NCBI GenBank assembly: GCA_029260015.1
Contig: JAJDEB010000007.1
Location: forward strand, 62,001 to 126,000
Source of the DNA: Phycisphaerae bacterium
GTDB lineage: Bacteria > Planctomycetota > Phycisphaerae > UBA1845
Length of the DNA: 64,000 nucleotides
Direction: 5' to 3'
Shown here: piece by piece, positions 28,130 to 37,601 of the stretch
Numbering within the stretch: position 1 is the stretch's first letter
How the letters are laid out: each line of letters begins with the position of its first letter
The notes under the pieces: model-generated
The model's input: the letters and a program-made list of their open reading frames with translations, nothing else
Told to the model about the DNA's origin: nothing
Database searches by the model: none
Program-made: the position numbers and the translations under genes

Positions 28130-30319
28130 ATGAAGAAACGACAGCTTTGGTCACATATGGTCGTCGCGACAATTTGCGCGTCGGTTATTCCGTCAGTCGC
28201 ACTCGCCGGGCCGGATGTCATCGTCGGCGAATTGCCGGATGTATGGCACTGGACGGGTTCCGGCGCGGTTGGGGGAATGCGGGCGTATTCAGTCGCAACG
28301 ACTTCATGCAATATTGGCGACGAGGAATTCTCGTGGGTTGAACAATCCAACCAACACCCGGTCATCTGCCAAAACCTGTATCGCCTCAGCGACGGCCGCA
28401 TCGAGCAGATCGGAATGTCATGGCTCAAGCACGGTTTCTGTGCGCTGCAAGGAACCGAATGCGGACCCTGCATCCCGGCTGGTGGCGGCTGCACTGATGC
28501 ACTGGGCGTCGGGTGTTCAGACCCTTACGGCTCAAATCTCAACGGTTCGCATGGCCGCCTTGGTCCGCGTTTTGAAGTAAACCCAACCACTGGCTTCTTC
28601 CCGTTTCCATTCTCGAACCCGGGCGGAACGTCAGGAAATGCCGTATTCAAACGTATTCAAGTGCCCGAGTCTGATTTGACAACACCCGGTGCGTTGTACT
28701 TCGTTGAAGGTCAGTACGTCCATCCGGAAGATGCTGCGGCTGGTAACGGTAAGAACAACGCTTCATATCGTCGCGTCAACGTTAACGGCAATTTTTCAAT
28801 GACGACGCAGGGATCCACTGAACGTGAGAAGCCGGCAATCTACGCTTGGCTCGATCACGGGAATGGGGTCAACACTCCGGACAACAGCGTGAACATTTCG
28901 TCGGCTGACGTTGGAATCGGTGCGCGGTTTCTCCTCGGATCAAAAGTAACAGATTTGGGCAACGGAACTTGGCACTACGAGTACGCCGTTTTTAACATTA
29001 ACTCCGATCGAGCGGGCGGTGGTTTCTCGGTTCCGATCGTCAACGGGACGGTAGTCACAAACGTTGGCTTCCACGATGTCGATTATCACAGTGGCGAACC
29101 ATACGACAACACCGACTGGTCGAGTTCCGTGACTTCGTCGGCAGTCACCTGGAACAGCCCACAAACGTTCGCTCAGAATCAAAACTCCAACGCCCTTCGC
29201 TGGGGAACGATGTACAACTTCTACTTTGACGCAAACATCCCCCCCATCAACGGTGATGTAACCATTGAACTTTTCAAACCGGGCTCACCCACCTCGACAT
29301 CCGCTCGATTGGAAGTTCCTGCCGGCGAATCTCCGGATTGCAACGGCAACTCCATCGACGATCCATGCGATGTTTCGTGCGCAAATCCGGGTTGCAGCGG
29401 TGTTGTGGGCTGCGGACAAAGCTCAGATTGCAACGGCAACTCCGTGCCTGACGAATGCGAAGACGATTGCGACCGCAATGGTCAGCCCGATACCTGCGAC
29501 ATTGCAGCAACGCCTTCGCTGGACTGTAATCTCAACAGCATCCTGGATGTTTGCGAACCTGACTGCGATCACGATGGCATACCGGATGACTGCGAGTCCG
29601 ATTCAGCAGCTGCATTCAGTGACGACTTTGAAACGTCGACGGGTTGGTCGGTTACAAACGATGGTTCATTGACGACCGGCGCTTGGGAACGTGCGGATCC
29701 GGAACAAACCAACCGACCTTCCGGTATATGTCAGCCTGGCGATGACCACTCCGCTGTGGGAACGCAGTGTTATGTGACGCAGGCGGCGGCAGGCGCATCG
29801 GCTGGCTCATTCGACGTTGACGGTGGACCGACGGTTCTGACTTCACCGGCGATCAATGCCAGCTCGGGCAACGCAACGGTCGAGTTCTGGTATTGGTTCT
29901 ATTCCGAAACCGGCGACGCGATGGTGGTCGAGGCTTCGGGCAACAACGGCGCGAATTGGACGCAGATCGCTGTGTTCACCGCAAGTGCGAGTTCATGGCA
30001 GAATTACACCACGCTTTTGGACGACCACATTACACCTGGTAGTCAGACGCGACTGCGTTTCTCGGTAAATGACACTGGCTCAGCGTCATACACCGAAGCC
30101 GCCATCGACGACTTCGCGGTCAACGTGGCCAACTGCCCAAGTGCGACCGGCGATTACAACTCCGATGGTAACATTGACCTTGCCGACTATGCAGCCTTCC
30201 AGTTGTGCTTCGAGGGACCAGCCGGCAATCAGTGCGGTGCAGCATTCGACTTCACCGTCGATGGTGTCATCGACATGACCGACTTCGAGGATTGGTCCGG
30301 TTCAGTTGCCGGTCCGTAA
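28130..30319 (+). CDS. Secreted protein with DCNGN Ca-binding repeats, jelly-roll and dockerin-like modules
   Basis: The product is 729 aa from ATG 28130 (GGAG upstream; signal peptide to about residue 26, ending VALA). Residues about 27-400 form an unrecognised beta-rich domain. Residues about 402-490 carry tandem Cys-paired Ca-binding repeats of the planctomycete DCNGNSxxDxC type (DCNGNSIDDPCD, DCNGNSVPDECE, DCDRNGQPDTCD, DCNLNSILDVCE, DCDHDGIPDDCE). A MAM/jelly-roll-like sandwich follows (about 500-670), then a dockerin-like module (about 677-729; DYNSDGNIDLADY and a second loop). Inferred: exported, calcium-stabilised protein of unknown function. A terminator follows about 55 bases after the stop. 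Confidence 0.85.
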   Translation: MKKRQLWSHMVVATICASVIPSVALAGPDVIVGELPDVWHWTGSGAVGGMRAYSVATTSCNIGDEEFSWVEQSNQHPVICQNLYRLSDGRIEQIGMSWLKHGFCALQGTECGPCIPAGGGCTDALGVGCSDPYGSNLNGSHGRLGPRFEVNPTTGFFPFPFSNPGGTSGNAVFKRIQVPESDLTTPGALYFVEGQYVHPEDAAAGNGKNNASYRRVNVNGNFSMTTQGSTEREKPAIYAWLDHGNGVNTPDNSVNISSADVGIGARFLLGSKVTDLGNGTWHYEYAVFNINSDRAGGGFSVPIVNGTVVTNVGFHDVDYHSGEPYDNTDWSSSVTSSAVTWNSPQTFAQNQNSNALRWGTMYNFYFDANIPPINGDVTIELFKPGSPTSTSARLEVPAGESPDCNGNSIDDPCDVSCANPGCSGVVGCGQSSDCNGNSVPDECEDDCDRNGQPDTCDIAATPSLDCNLNSILDVCEPDCDHDGIPDDCESDSAAAFSDDFETSTGWSVTNDGSLTTGAWERADPEQTNRPSGICQPGDDHSAVGTQCYVTQAAAGASAGSFDVDGGPTVLTSPAINASSGNATVEFWYWFYSETGDAMVVEASGNNGANWTQIAVFTASASSWQNYTTLLDDHITPGSQTRLRFSVNDTGSASYTEAAIDDFAVNVANCPSATGDYNSDGNIDLADYAAFQLCFEGPAGNQCGAAFDFTVDGVIDMTDFEDWSGSVAGP

Positions 30320-30372
30320 TTGCAGCATTGAGCAACCCTGACGCAAGTCGGGCGAAGCAAATCCTAAATACC

Positions 30373-30415
30373 AAACCGGTTATCGACCCGCTCGGGTCGG
30401 TAGCCGGTTTTTTTT
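30373..30415 (+). terminator. Rho-independent terminator
   Basis: AAACCGG (30373-30379) pairs with CCGGTTT (30404-30410) and CGACCCG (30384-30390) with CGGGTCG (30393-30399) around a tiny loop. A run of about eight T residues follows. It closes the secreted-protein gene upstream. Confidence 0.9.
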
Positions 30416-30497
30416 GTGCCAGGGGCAACCCCGTTGAATTCGAATGGCTGACGCGATTCGGTTGGCCCGGGCCTGCAGCGCCGCTAACATACGCGGC

Positions 30498-30998
30498 ATG
30501 GCCCGCAACCGAAAACGAACACCGCTGCAAATTGTACTGATCCTCGTCGTCTCACTGATCGCCTACGCTGGCAAGCAATGGGGAGGGTTTGGCGAGGCAT
30601 CGCCCGATGCGGGTGGATCAGCATCAACCGCGACCTCCACCACTGAATCTCGTAGCAAGACCGACACGCCAGCTGACCGCATCGAAGCCATCATCCGCGA
30701 CGGCCGTTCGGGCGAAATAATGCAAGCGTCCGGAACGGTGGCGAAAACCCTTCCCGATGACAACGACGGTTCGCGGCATCAACGGTTCATTGTGCGGCTG
30801 GCATCGGGAAGTACGCTGCTTGTGGCACACAACATCGACTTGGCCAAGCGCGTCCCGGTTGAGGAAGGCGACAGCGTCCAATTTCGCGGTCAATACGAAA
30901 CCAACGATCGCGGCGGCGTTATCCACTGGACCCATCACGACCCGGGTGGCAGACGTCCGGGTGGGTGGGTTTTGCACGGCGGACGAAATTATCAATGA
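30498..30998 (+). CDS. DUF3465 family membrane-anchored protein
   Basis: The product is 166 aa from ATG 30498; the frame opens earlier, but this start gives a basic N-terminus followed by one membrane helix (LQIVLILVVSLIAYAG). After a Ser/Thr-rich linker comes the DUF3465 domain (about 75-166) with the hallmark motifs LPDDNDGSRHQRFIVRL, LLVAHNIDLAKRVP and GGVIHWTHHDPGGR. The domain is a small OB-like fold of unknown activity; the conserved His residues suggest metal or nucleic-acid binding, but this is inference. It is followed 65 bases later, on the same strand, by the HerA-like ATPase. Confidence 0.85.
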   Translation: MARNRKRTPLQIVLILVVSLIAYAGKQWGGFGEASPDAGGSASTATSTTESRSKTDTPADRIEAIIRDGRSGEIMQASGTVAKTLPDDNDGSRHQRFIVRLASGSTLLVAHNIDLAKRVPVEEGDSVQFRGQYETNDRGGVIHWTHHDPGGRRPGGWVLHGGRNYQ

Positions 30999-31063
30999 TT
31001 TAATCGCGCCGTTTGCAAACTTGGCGGCACTACAGAATTTCAGGCGAGGAGAATCGCAAAACG

Positions 31064-33532
31064 ATGGCCACCCCGAACTACGAAAAACTCGCGGCATTTT
31101 ATCTCGGCAAGCAGTACAACCTCGACGAAGCCGCGATCACCGACGACATTTTGCTATACGACGCCAAGGACCTGACCACGCACGCCGTCTGCGTCGGCAT
31201 GACCGGTAGCGGCAAAACAGGATTGTGCCTGTCGTTGATCGAGGAAGCGGCGATCGACGGCATCCCCACTATTGCCATCGATCCCAAGGGCGACCTCGGC
31301 AACTTGCTGCTGACGTTCCCGAATCTCCAACCCACCAGTTTTCGACCGTGGATCGACGAAGCGGAGGCGGCTCGCAAAGGCATGACGCCCGACGAGTACG
31401 CAGCCGACCGCGCCAACCTTTGGAAGAAGGGTCTCAAAGACTGGGACCAGGACGGCGCTCGCGTCGGACGTTTCAAAAATGCGGCTGACATCAACATCTA
31501 TACACCCGGTAGCAGCACCGGAATGCCGTTGATGATTCTCCGCTCGCTCAAAGCGCCGCCCGAAAACCTGCTCAATGATAACGACGCCATGCGTGAACGG
31601 TTGATGGCCGTCGTCTCGGGATTGCTGGCGCTCCTCGGTATCGACGCCGACCCTATCCAAAGTCGCGAGCACATTTTGATATCAAACATCGTCGATCGAA
31701 GCTGGCGGGCCGGTCGCGATCTCGACGTAGCCAGTCTGATTCAATCGATCCAGACGCCACCCTTTGAAAGACTCGGCGTGATGGATGTCGAATCGTTCTT
31801 TCCGTCGAAGGAGCGATTCAAACTGGCGATGGCGCTGAACAACCTGCTCGCGTCGCCAGGGTTCGCCGCATGGATGACTGGTGAACCGCTCGATATCAAT
31901 CGCCTGCTCTATACCACCGAAGGCAAGCCGCGCGTTTCGATTCTTTCCATCGCGCATTTATCCGAAGCCGAACGGATGTTCTTCGTGACGATCCTGCTCA
32001 ACGAAGTCGTCGCGTGGGTGCGAAGCCAGCCCGGTACCGGCAGCCTGCGGGCGATTCTCTACATGGATGAAATCTTCGGATACTTCCCACCGTCGGCAAA
32101 CCCGCCATCGAAAATTCCAATGCTCACGCTCCTCAAACAGGCGCGGGCGTATGGCCTCGGGGTGATGCTCGCGACGCAGAACCCGGTTGACCTCGATTAT
32201 AAGGGTCTGGCCAACACGGGGACATGGTTCATAGGCCGCCTGCAAACCGAACGCGACAAGTTGCGACTGCTCGATGGATTGGAAAGCGCCAACGCATCAT
32301 CGAAGATGAACCGATCGCAAACCGAAAAAGTTCTATCGAGTTTGGGTAGCCGTGTGTTCCTTATGAACAATGTCCATGAAGATGCGCCAACCCTGTTCCA
32401 CACGCGTTGGGCACTGTCGTACTTGCGCGGTCCGCTGACCCGCAGTCAGATTCAAAAACTTATGGACCCGAAGAAAACGGAGGCGGCAGCGAATGCTCCG
32501 GTCGCAACCGCACCGAACGCCAAGCAGCCGCGCAATGTTCAGCAGGCAGCGATAGCCGCAAGCGATCCGGGTTTAATGTCATTCCCCCCGCCGTTACCAC
32601 CGGGTGTCAATCAAGTATTCCTGCCGCTGACGAAAAGCATTCCGGATGGTGGTTACCTGCGCTACGAACCGTTGATCATCGGCAAGGGCAAGCTGCACTT
32701 CGTGCGAGTGTCGGCGAAGATTGACGATTGGCGTGATGTGTCGCTGCTTGCAATGATCGATGGTCAATCGGGCAGCAACATTTGGGAGGCGGCTGACGCG
32801 GCGACGTGCGTTGACATTGAGATGTCCGGCGAGCCCGAAGCCCGCTTCGCCCCCCTGCCCGCGATCGCACAACGCAAGACGAGTTATCCAAAGTGGTCCA
32901 AATCGTTCACCAACCACCTGTATCGCAACCACGAGAAAACGATTCTCAAGTGCAAGGAGTTGAAGCAATACTCCGAACTCGATGAATCCGAGTCAGACTT
33001 CCGCGTACGCTTGCGCCACTTGTTACACGAAGAACGCGATCAGGATATTGAAAAACTCCGCAAGAAATACGCCCCGAAACTAACCGCACTCGAAGAACGC
33101 ATTCGCAAAGCCGAAGAACGCGAGGATCGTGAAAGATCACAAGTTAAACAAAAGGGTGTGCAAACCGCCGTGTCATTCGGCGCAACCATCCTCGGCGCAC
33201 TATTTGGCCGAAAAAAAGCCAGCGTCGGAAATGTCGGGCGGGCGGCCTCAACCATCCGAAGTGCAAGCCGGATCGCAAAAGAAAAAGGCGATGTCACCCG
33301 AGCCGTCGAAAACGTCAAAGCACTTCAAGAGCGACTTGCAGAAATGGAAGCCACCTTCGAAACCGACATCGAAGAAATCCGCACCGAAGCCGACATCGAC
33401 AACCTCGAATTCGAGGAATTCACCATCCGCCCAAGAAAAGGCGACATCGCCATCGAAACCTTAGCCCTAGCCTGGACCCCCTACGTCGTCCGCCCCGACG
33501 GCGTCGCGGAAGCAGCGTTTGAGATGGACTAG
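31064..33532 (+). CDS. HerA/FtsK-like P-loop ATPase (helicase HerA-domain protein)
   Basis: The product is 822 aa from ATG 31064 (AGGAGAATCG upstream). Walker A is GMTGSGKTG (about residues 45-53) and Walker B is ILYMDEIFG (about 333). ATQNPVDLDYKGLANTGTWF is the sensor-like segment typical of the HerA/VirB4/TraG group. The middle has a Pro/Ala-rich linker. The C-terminal third has two charged coiled coils flanking a Gly/Ala-rich hydrophobic stretch (AVSFGATILGALFG). Family members are hexameric DNA translocases or pumps. No NurA-type nuclease or secretion genes lie beside it here, so its partner is unknown. The C-terminal domain may associate with membrane or mediate oligomerisation. Confidence 0.8.
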   Translation: MATPNYEKLAAFYLGKQYNLDEAAITDDILLYDAKDLTTHAVCVGMTGSGKTGLCLSLIEEAAIDGIPTIAIDPKGDLGNLLLTFPNLQPTSFRPWIDEAEAARKGMTPDEYAADRANLWKKGLKDWDQDGARVGRFKNAADINIYTPGSSTGMPLMILRSLKAPPENLLNDNDAMRERLMAVVSGLLALLGIDADPIQSREHILISNIVDRSWRAGRDLDVASLIQSIQTPPFERLGVMDVESFFPSKERFKLAMALNNLLASPGFAAWMTGEPLDINRLLYTTEGKPRVSILSIAHLSEAERMFFVTILLNEVVAWVRSQPGTGSLRAILYMDEIFGYFPPSANPPSKIPMLTLLKQARAYGLGVMLATQNPVDLDYKGLANTGTWFIGRLQTERDKLRLLDGLESANASSKMNRSQTEKVLSSLGSRVFLMNNVHEDAPTLFHTRWALSYLRGPLTRSQIQKLMDPKKTEAAANAPVATAPNAKQPRNVQQAAIAASDPGLMSFPPPLPPGVNQVFLPLTKSIPDGGYLRYEPLIIGKGKLHFVRVSAKIDDWRDVSLLAMIDGQSGSNIWEAADAATCVDIEMSGEPEARFAPLPAIAQRKTSYPKWSKSFTNHLYRNHEKTILKCKELKQYSELDESESDFRVRLRHLLHEERDQDIEKLRKKYAPKLTALEERIRKAEEREDRERSQVKQKGVQTAVSFGATILGALFGRKKASVGNVGRAASTIRSASRIAKEKGDVTRAVENVKALQERLAEMEATFETDIEEIRTEADIDNLEFEEFTIRPRKGDIAIETLALAWTPYVVRPDGVAEAAFEMD

Positions 33533-33539
33533 AAGCTTG

Positions 33540-34037
33540 TCAACTTTCCGGCTCGATTCTGGCTTCGGCGCAGTAGGTTTCAGCACCACATTCGGGGCAA
33601 ACGCCGCTGACATTGCCCGTTAGATTGTAACCGCAAGGTAGACAACATCCCTTCGGCGGCGGGCGATCCATCCAGAACAGAATTGCGGTGGGCAGGAAAA
33701 CGCAAACAAATGGAATCCAAAGCGGGACCCAATATCGATCCATCAGTCGGCTGGTCCACATGACCGGTGCATTCTTGGGCCACCACTGTGCCGGGTACGA
33801 TGTTGAATCCCTTAACCGCCAGTGCACTGACAGCCATACAGCATCCCACAAGTCGTCGTCAGGTTGGATACAAGCCGCCCCCTTTTGAATCCAACAAATA
33901 TTCATTCCATTCTTGGCCTCAATGACAGCGCACCAACTGAGGCAGTAGACGCCGATAATGGCGACACACACCGACACCCCCACCCACTTCATCACGCGAC
34001 GGAGCTTAGGGCGTCGGATCATTTGGGTTTTCCGCAA
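33540..34037 (-). CDS. Membrane protein with C-terminal zinc ribbon
   Basis: This 165-aa protein has two membrane helices (about 15-38 and 103-122) and a C-terminal zinc ribbon of the planctomycete CxxCGYNLTGNxSGVCPECG type (LPCGYNLTGNVSGVCPECG). The ribbon is common in this phylum at the ends of small membrane proteins, and its role is unknown. The loop between the helices is Trp-rich and holds two more Cys. ATG 34037 is used; ATG 34022 is equally possible. Convergent with the HerA-like ATPase, stop to stop within eight bases. Confidence 0.75.
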   Translation of the reverse strand: MRKTQMIRRPKLRRVMKWVGVSVCVAIIGVYCLSWCAVIEAKNGMNICWIQKGAACIQPDDDLWDAVWLSVHWRLRDSTSYPAQWWPKNAPVMWTSRLMDRYWVPLWIPFVCVFLPTAILFWMDRPPPKGCCLPCGYNLTGNVSGVCPECGAETYCAEARIEPES

Positions 34038-34116
34038 TCTCGGTATGGACTCTGCCTGCCGTTTGACTCATTCGAATAGAGTCCGCTCGCAGCAAATCAA
34101 ACGCACGACTTGATTC

Positions 34117-35241
34117 TTAGTTGCACTTCAATTGATCAGGATTGAGCGGCTTCAAGTCATCCGTTGCAAAGATGCCGTCCTTGCGAATCAATTCATCATC
34201 GAACCAAATTTCGCCGCCGCCGTTTGCTTTATCTTGGCGGCAGACCATGTCCCAGTGGATTTGGGAGCGGTTGCCATTGTCGGCTTCGTCTTCATAGGCG
34301 GCGCCGGGCGTGAAGTGAAATGAGCCAGCGATCTTTTCGTCGAAGAGAATATCGAGCATGGGCTTGGTGACATATGGGTTGAAGCCAATGGCGAACTCAC
34401 CAATGTGGCGGGCGCCTTCGTCGGCATCTAGAACCTTGTTCAAAGTCACCGTGTCACTGCCAGTGGCTTCGATAATTTTCCCGTCTTTGAAAGTCAGTTT
34501 GATATTCTCGTGGCGCACGCCTTGATAGACCGTTGGCGTGTTGAATTGAACAGTTCCATTGACCGAATCGCGGACTGGTGCGGTAAACACTTCGCCATCG
34601 GGAATGTTGAGCTTGCCATCGCACGAAACGGCTGGGATGTCTTTGACGGAAAAATGCAGGTCCGTGCCCGGCCCGATGATTTTAACCTTCTCTGCCCGTT
34701 CCATCCGTTGCTGTAATGGCTTCATCGCGGTGGCCATTTTGCTGTAATCCATCGTGCAAACGTTGAAGAAAAAATCTTCAAACGCTTCGGTACTCATGCC
34801 AGCCGACTGGGCCATTGATGGCGACGGAAAACGCAGCACCACCCAGCGCGTCTCCCGCACGCGAATCGCTCCATGCACGGGCCGCCACCAGATTTTCTGA
34901 TACGCCTTCATGCGATCGTCGGGCACATCGGATAGTTCGGTGATGTTCGCCGAACCACGCACACCAATGTACGCCTGAACCTGCTTCATCCGCGCCGACT
35001 CGACATCCGCAATCGCTTGAAGTTGTTCATCGGTGCTGTGGATGAGCAGCGATCGCTTGATCTGATTGTTCTTGATCGTCACCAATGGATCGGCGCCGGC
35101 TACTCGCGCCAGGCGGATGAGTTCGCAAACGATACTCTCGGGCACATCGATGGCCTCAATGAGAACCTTCTCGCCCGGTTTCATTTCCGTGGAATAGTTG
35201 ATCAGAACGTCGGCGAGTTTGGTGATGCGTGGATCGATCAT
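34117..35241 (-). CDS. M29 family aminopeptidase
   Basis: This 374-aa cytoplasmic metallopeptidase belongs to the AmpS/PepS/AmpT group. The metal-ligand motifs appear in order: Glu in NIPDGEVFTAP, Glu in HIGEFAIG, His in GSFHFTPG, and His and Asp in QIHWDMV. Length and motif order match the family. It removes N-terminal residues from peptides using a two-metal site. It is followed upstream on the same strand by the alkaline-phosphatase gene with a 63-base gap, but no functional link is obvious. Confidence 0.9.
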   Translation of the reverse strand: MIDPRITKLADVLINYSTEMKPGEKVLIEAIDVPESIVCELIRLARVAGADPLVTIKNNQIKRSLLIHSTDEQLQAIADVESARMKQVQAYIGVRGSANITELSDVPDDRMKAYQKIWWRPVHGAIRVRETRWVVLRFPSPSMAQSAGMSTEAFEDFFFNVCTMDYSKMATAMKPLQQRMERAEKVKIIGPGTDLHFSVKDIPAVSCDGKLNIPDGEVFTAPVRDSVNGTVQFNTPTVYQGVRHENIKLTFKDGKIIEATGSDTVTLNKVLDADEGARHIGEFAIGFNPYVTKPMLDILFDEKIAGSFHFTPGAAYEDEADNGNRSQIHWDMVCRQDKANGGGEIWFDDELIRKDGIFATDDLKPLNPDQLKCN

Positions 35242-35304
35242 GAAACCCCTCTGCGTTTGTTGATGATGCGACTAATGTTTGCCCAAAAGAAGGAATGCCC
35301 AAGT

Positions 35305-36972
35305 TTAAGGTTTAACCAGAATCATATCGTATTTGCGGCCACCGAGTTTTGCATGATTCGGCAATCCCAGCAAATGACTTATCGTCGTGACCATCCCGGT
35401 CGGACAAACGGCCTCATCGAATGCACCGGACTTAATGCCTCGCCCCATCAACATCACCGGAACATGCTGATCGTAATCCAGCGCCGCACCGTGGACAGCC
35501 ACCTTTCGACCCTTGGCCCAATACCGGTCCCAATGCACATAGACATGCCCGCATCGCTCGGGGTAATAGCTGTTGGCGATCTGCCGCTGCAAGTCGCCCT
35601 TGGCTGCAAACCCAGCCGATTCAATTTCTGCAATATCAAACGCATCTTGGACGCCCTCTTCCTTAACGATCGCATCACGAGCCGCTCGTGCGACATCAGC
35701 GATCAAGACCGACTGCGCCGAGATTGTATCCTCATCAAGGTACAACCAGGGGAACATCAAATCATTTACATACTTACGATTGTCCGCTGGCTTCCCAAAT
35801 TTCGATGCCAACGTGTTTTCAAGCGAATCTTCGATCTTGCCCGAGTTCAATCGCCCACCCCCGTGCCCGCAATCGCTGGAGAATTCGGCAACTGGCCCAA
35901 CACCATGATCGGACGACAGCGCGACAATACAATTCTTCAAACCGACCTCGCGATCCAGCCACTCGAAGAAGTCAGCCAACTGCCGATCTGTGCGAATCGA
36001 ACAGTCCATTACCTCGTCGCTGTCGGGTCCGTACTGGTGGCCGACCACGTCGTTGCTCGATAGGCAGATCGACAGCAAGTCCGGATACTCATCCGAACCC
36101 AACGATTGCGCTTTGATCGCCCGCCGGGCCAACTCAACCACGATGTCGTTACCGAAGGGAGACGCATATAGCGCCGCATAGTACGCAACATTCGGCGATG
36201 ATTGCCCTTCTCCCAAGGTCTTTGGGAACGCGTTTGGGTGATGCTTGCGCCAGACGTCTTCACCTCCACCATTCAAAAACCTCGTCGGATAATTGCTGCC
36301 TTCCAGCAGCCGATCCCACTTCTTTCCGAAGTAGCGATCCACAAATCGTTCTTGGTTGAATGCCTCAACCCACGAAGGCAATTTCACCCCGTAGTATGTG
36401 CTGGAAACGAAGTTGCCGGTCGCGGGGTGCCACCATATGGCACCATTGGCTTTTCGACCGGTGGTCAAAATCGCAGCCCGATCCTTCAGCGCTGTGCCCC
36501 ACACCTGACACTTGTCGCCGAAGTGTTCTTTCATCCGGTCGCCCAGTGTGGCCACCTTCAACGTTTCTGGTGAACGGGCAGAGTCGGCCATGTGCGGGGC
36601 CAAACCGACAAGTTTGCACTCGCCCCCGTTGCAGCAATATTCAAGGTTCCCGCCAGCCTTCGGAACGATCCAGTTGTTTCCGACGATGCCATGTTCGGAC
36701 GGATACGCGCCGGTTCCTAAGGTCGCGTGACCCGGTCCGGTAGCGGTGCAGCCGTATTGCAAGTGCGCATTGGTCAGCCACGCTCCGTCGTGCATCAACC
36801 GTTTGAATCCACCCTCGACAAAGTGACGCTGATAGGCACCGGGATAATCACCGCGAAACTGATCGATCACGATCATCACCACGAGCCGAGTGTCCCCCGG
36901 TGGTGAAGTGTTTTGGCCGCAGGCGGCGACCGTCGCAAAGCCCAGGATGATTGCGGCTAGTTTCTCCACCAT
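35305..36972 (-). CDS. PafA-like alkaline phosphatase, lipoprotein
   Basis: This 555-aa enzyme is of the alkaline-phosphatase superfamily. The N-terminus ends in a lipobox-like ATVAAC (Cys about residue 18), so it is probably lipid-anchored in the periplasm. The nucleophile Thr lies in GCTATGPGHATLGTG, and the Asn of GIVGNNW sits downstream as in PafA. LKDRAAILTTGRKANGAIWW matches the PafA Lys/Arg 'KDR' phosphate-binding segment, which favours a phosphomonoesterase over a phosphodiesterase. Metal ligands are visible in VIDQFRGD, SSNDVVGHQYGP, SSDHGVGP and HGAALDYDQHVP. The start ATG 36972 has AAGGGG six bases upstream. Confidence 0.88.
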   Translation of the reverse strand: MVEKLAAIILGFATVAACGQNTSPPGDTRLVVMIVIDQFRGDYPGAYQRHFVEGGFKRLMHDGAWLTNAHLQYGCTATGPGHATLGTGAYPSEHGIVGNNWIVPKAGGNLEYCCNGGECKLVGLAPHMADSARSPETLKVATLGDRMKEHFGDKCQVWGTALKDRAAILTTGRKANGAIWWHPATGNFVSSTYYGVKLPSWVEAFNQERFVDRYFGKKWDRLLEGSNYPTRFLNGGGEDVWRKHHPNAFPKTLGEGQSSPNVAYYAALYASPFGNDIVVELARRAIKAQSLGSDEYPDLLSICLSSNDVVGHQYGPDSDEVMDCSIRTDRQLADFFEWLDREVGLKNCIVALSSDHGVGPVAEFSSDCGHGGGRLNSGKIEDSLENTLASKFGKPADNRKYVNDLMFPWLYLDEDTISAQSVLIADVARAARDAIVKEEGVQDAFDIAEIESAGFAAKGDLQRQIANSYYPERCGHVYVHWDRYWAKGRKVAVHGAALDYDQHVPVMLMGRGIKSGAFDEAVCPTGMVTTISHLLGLPNHAKLGGRKYDMILVKP

Positions 36973-37601
36973 CGGTTCCCCTTCTCGTCGATCTGGCGTC
37001 GAAAATTGTGCTTCGTACTTGAATCAAAGCGACCGTCGCCAGCGGTTCGCGTGCCGTTCTTATAGAATCGCATGGGGCAAAATCAAGGGGTCGAAATTGG
37101 GGGCTACCAGCGTGGGTTAATCCAACATATGGTGCCTTAACATGCCCTTAACAGATGCGTCTGGAAGTGCCGAATCAGGCCTATGTTACTGTACTTTCCA
37201 AAGTTACCATTGACTTGAGCCGCCGAATTCATTATCGTGGCAACTTAGGACGTGAAGGGATGTTTGGGAGACATCCAGCACGTTTGCAGTACCACCAATC
37301 TGAGAAGTCCGGTGTTTTAAGCCGGTTTTTGATATGCGGTGTTGGCTGTCAGGATTTACGGGGAGAGAGACGATTCACTTCAGGACAGACCCCGTCTGCT
37401 ATTCGACAGCAATTATTAGACAGTGATTTTCTAGACTGAATTTTGCCGGTTTGCGCGCAGCGACTGCTGCCATCGGCGAATTTGCTCGGTGTGCTTGTGA
37501 CTTTTTGCATGCCTACCGGGAAAGGGAAACGCCCATCGTTCGATTGGTCGGGCTGCCGCTGGAATTGGCGAGCAGGCGGTGGGCGAAGGAGAGAGAAGAG
37601 T
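36973..37601. other. Long upstream region of NtrC-type gene
   Basis: These 629 bases separate the divergent phosphatase and NtrC-type regulator genes. I see no convincing gene. A promoter candidate lies at 37210-37238 (listed). A weak hairpin CCGG-N9-CCGG followed by five T residues lies at about 37310-37330. The leader between the promoter and the chosen TTG start would be about 350 nt, long enough to hold regulation that I cannot identify. Confidence 0.4.
37210..37238 (+). promoter_or_regulatory. Candidate sigma-70 promoter upstream of NtrC-type gene
   Basis: TTGACT (37210-37215) matches the -35 consensus at five of six positions. After a 17-bp spacer, TATCGT (37233-37238) matches the -10 at four of six. 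The distance to the predicted coding start is long, so this is a candidate only. Confidence 0.35.

Noticed and set aside
35017..36063. Plus-strand ORF of 348 codons
   Set aside because: It is antisense to the clearly supported aminopeptidase and phosphatase genes and shows no domain.
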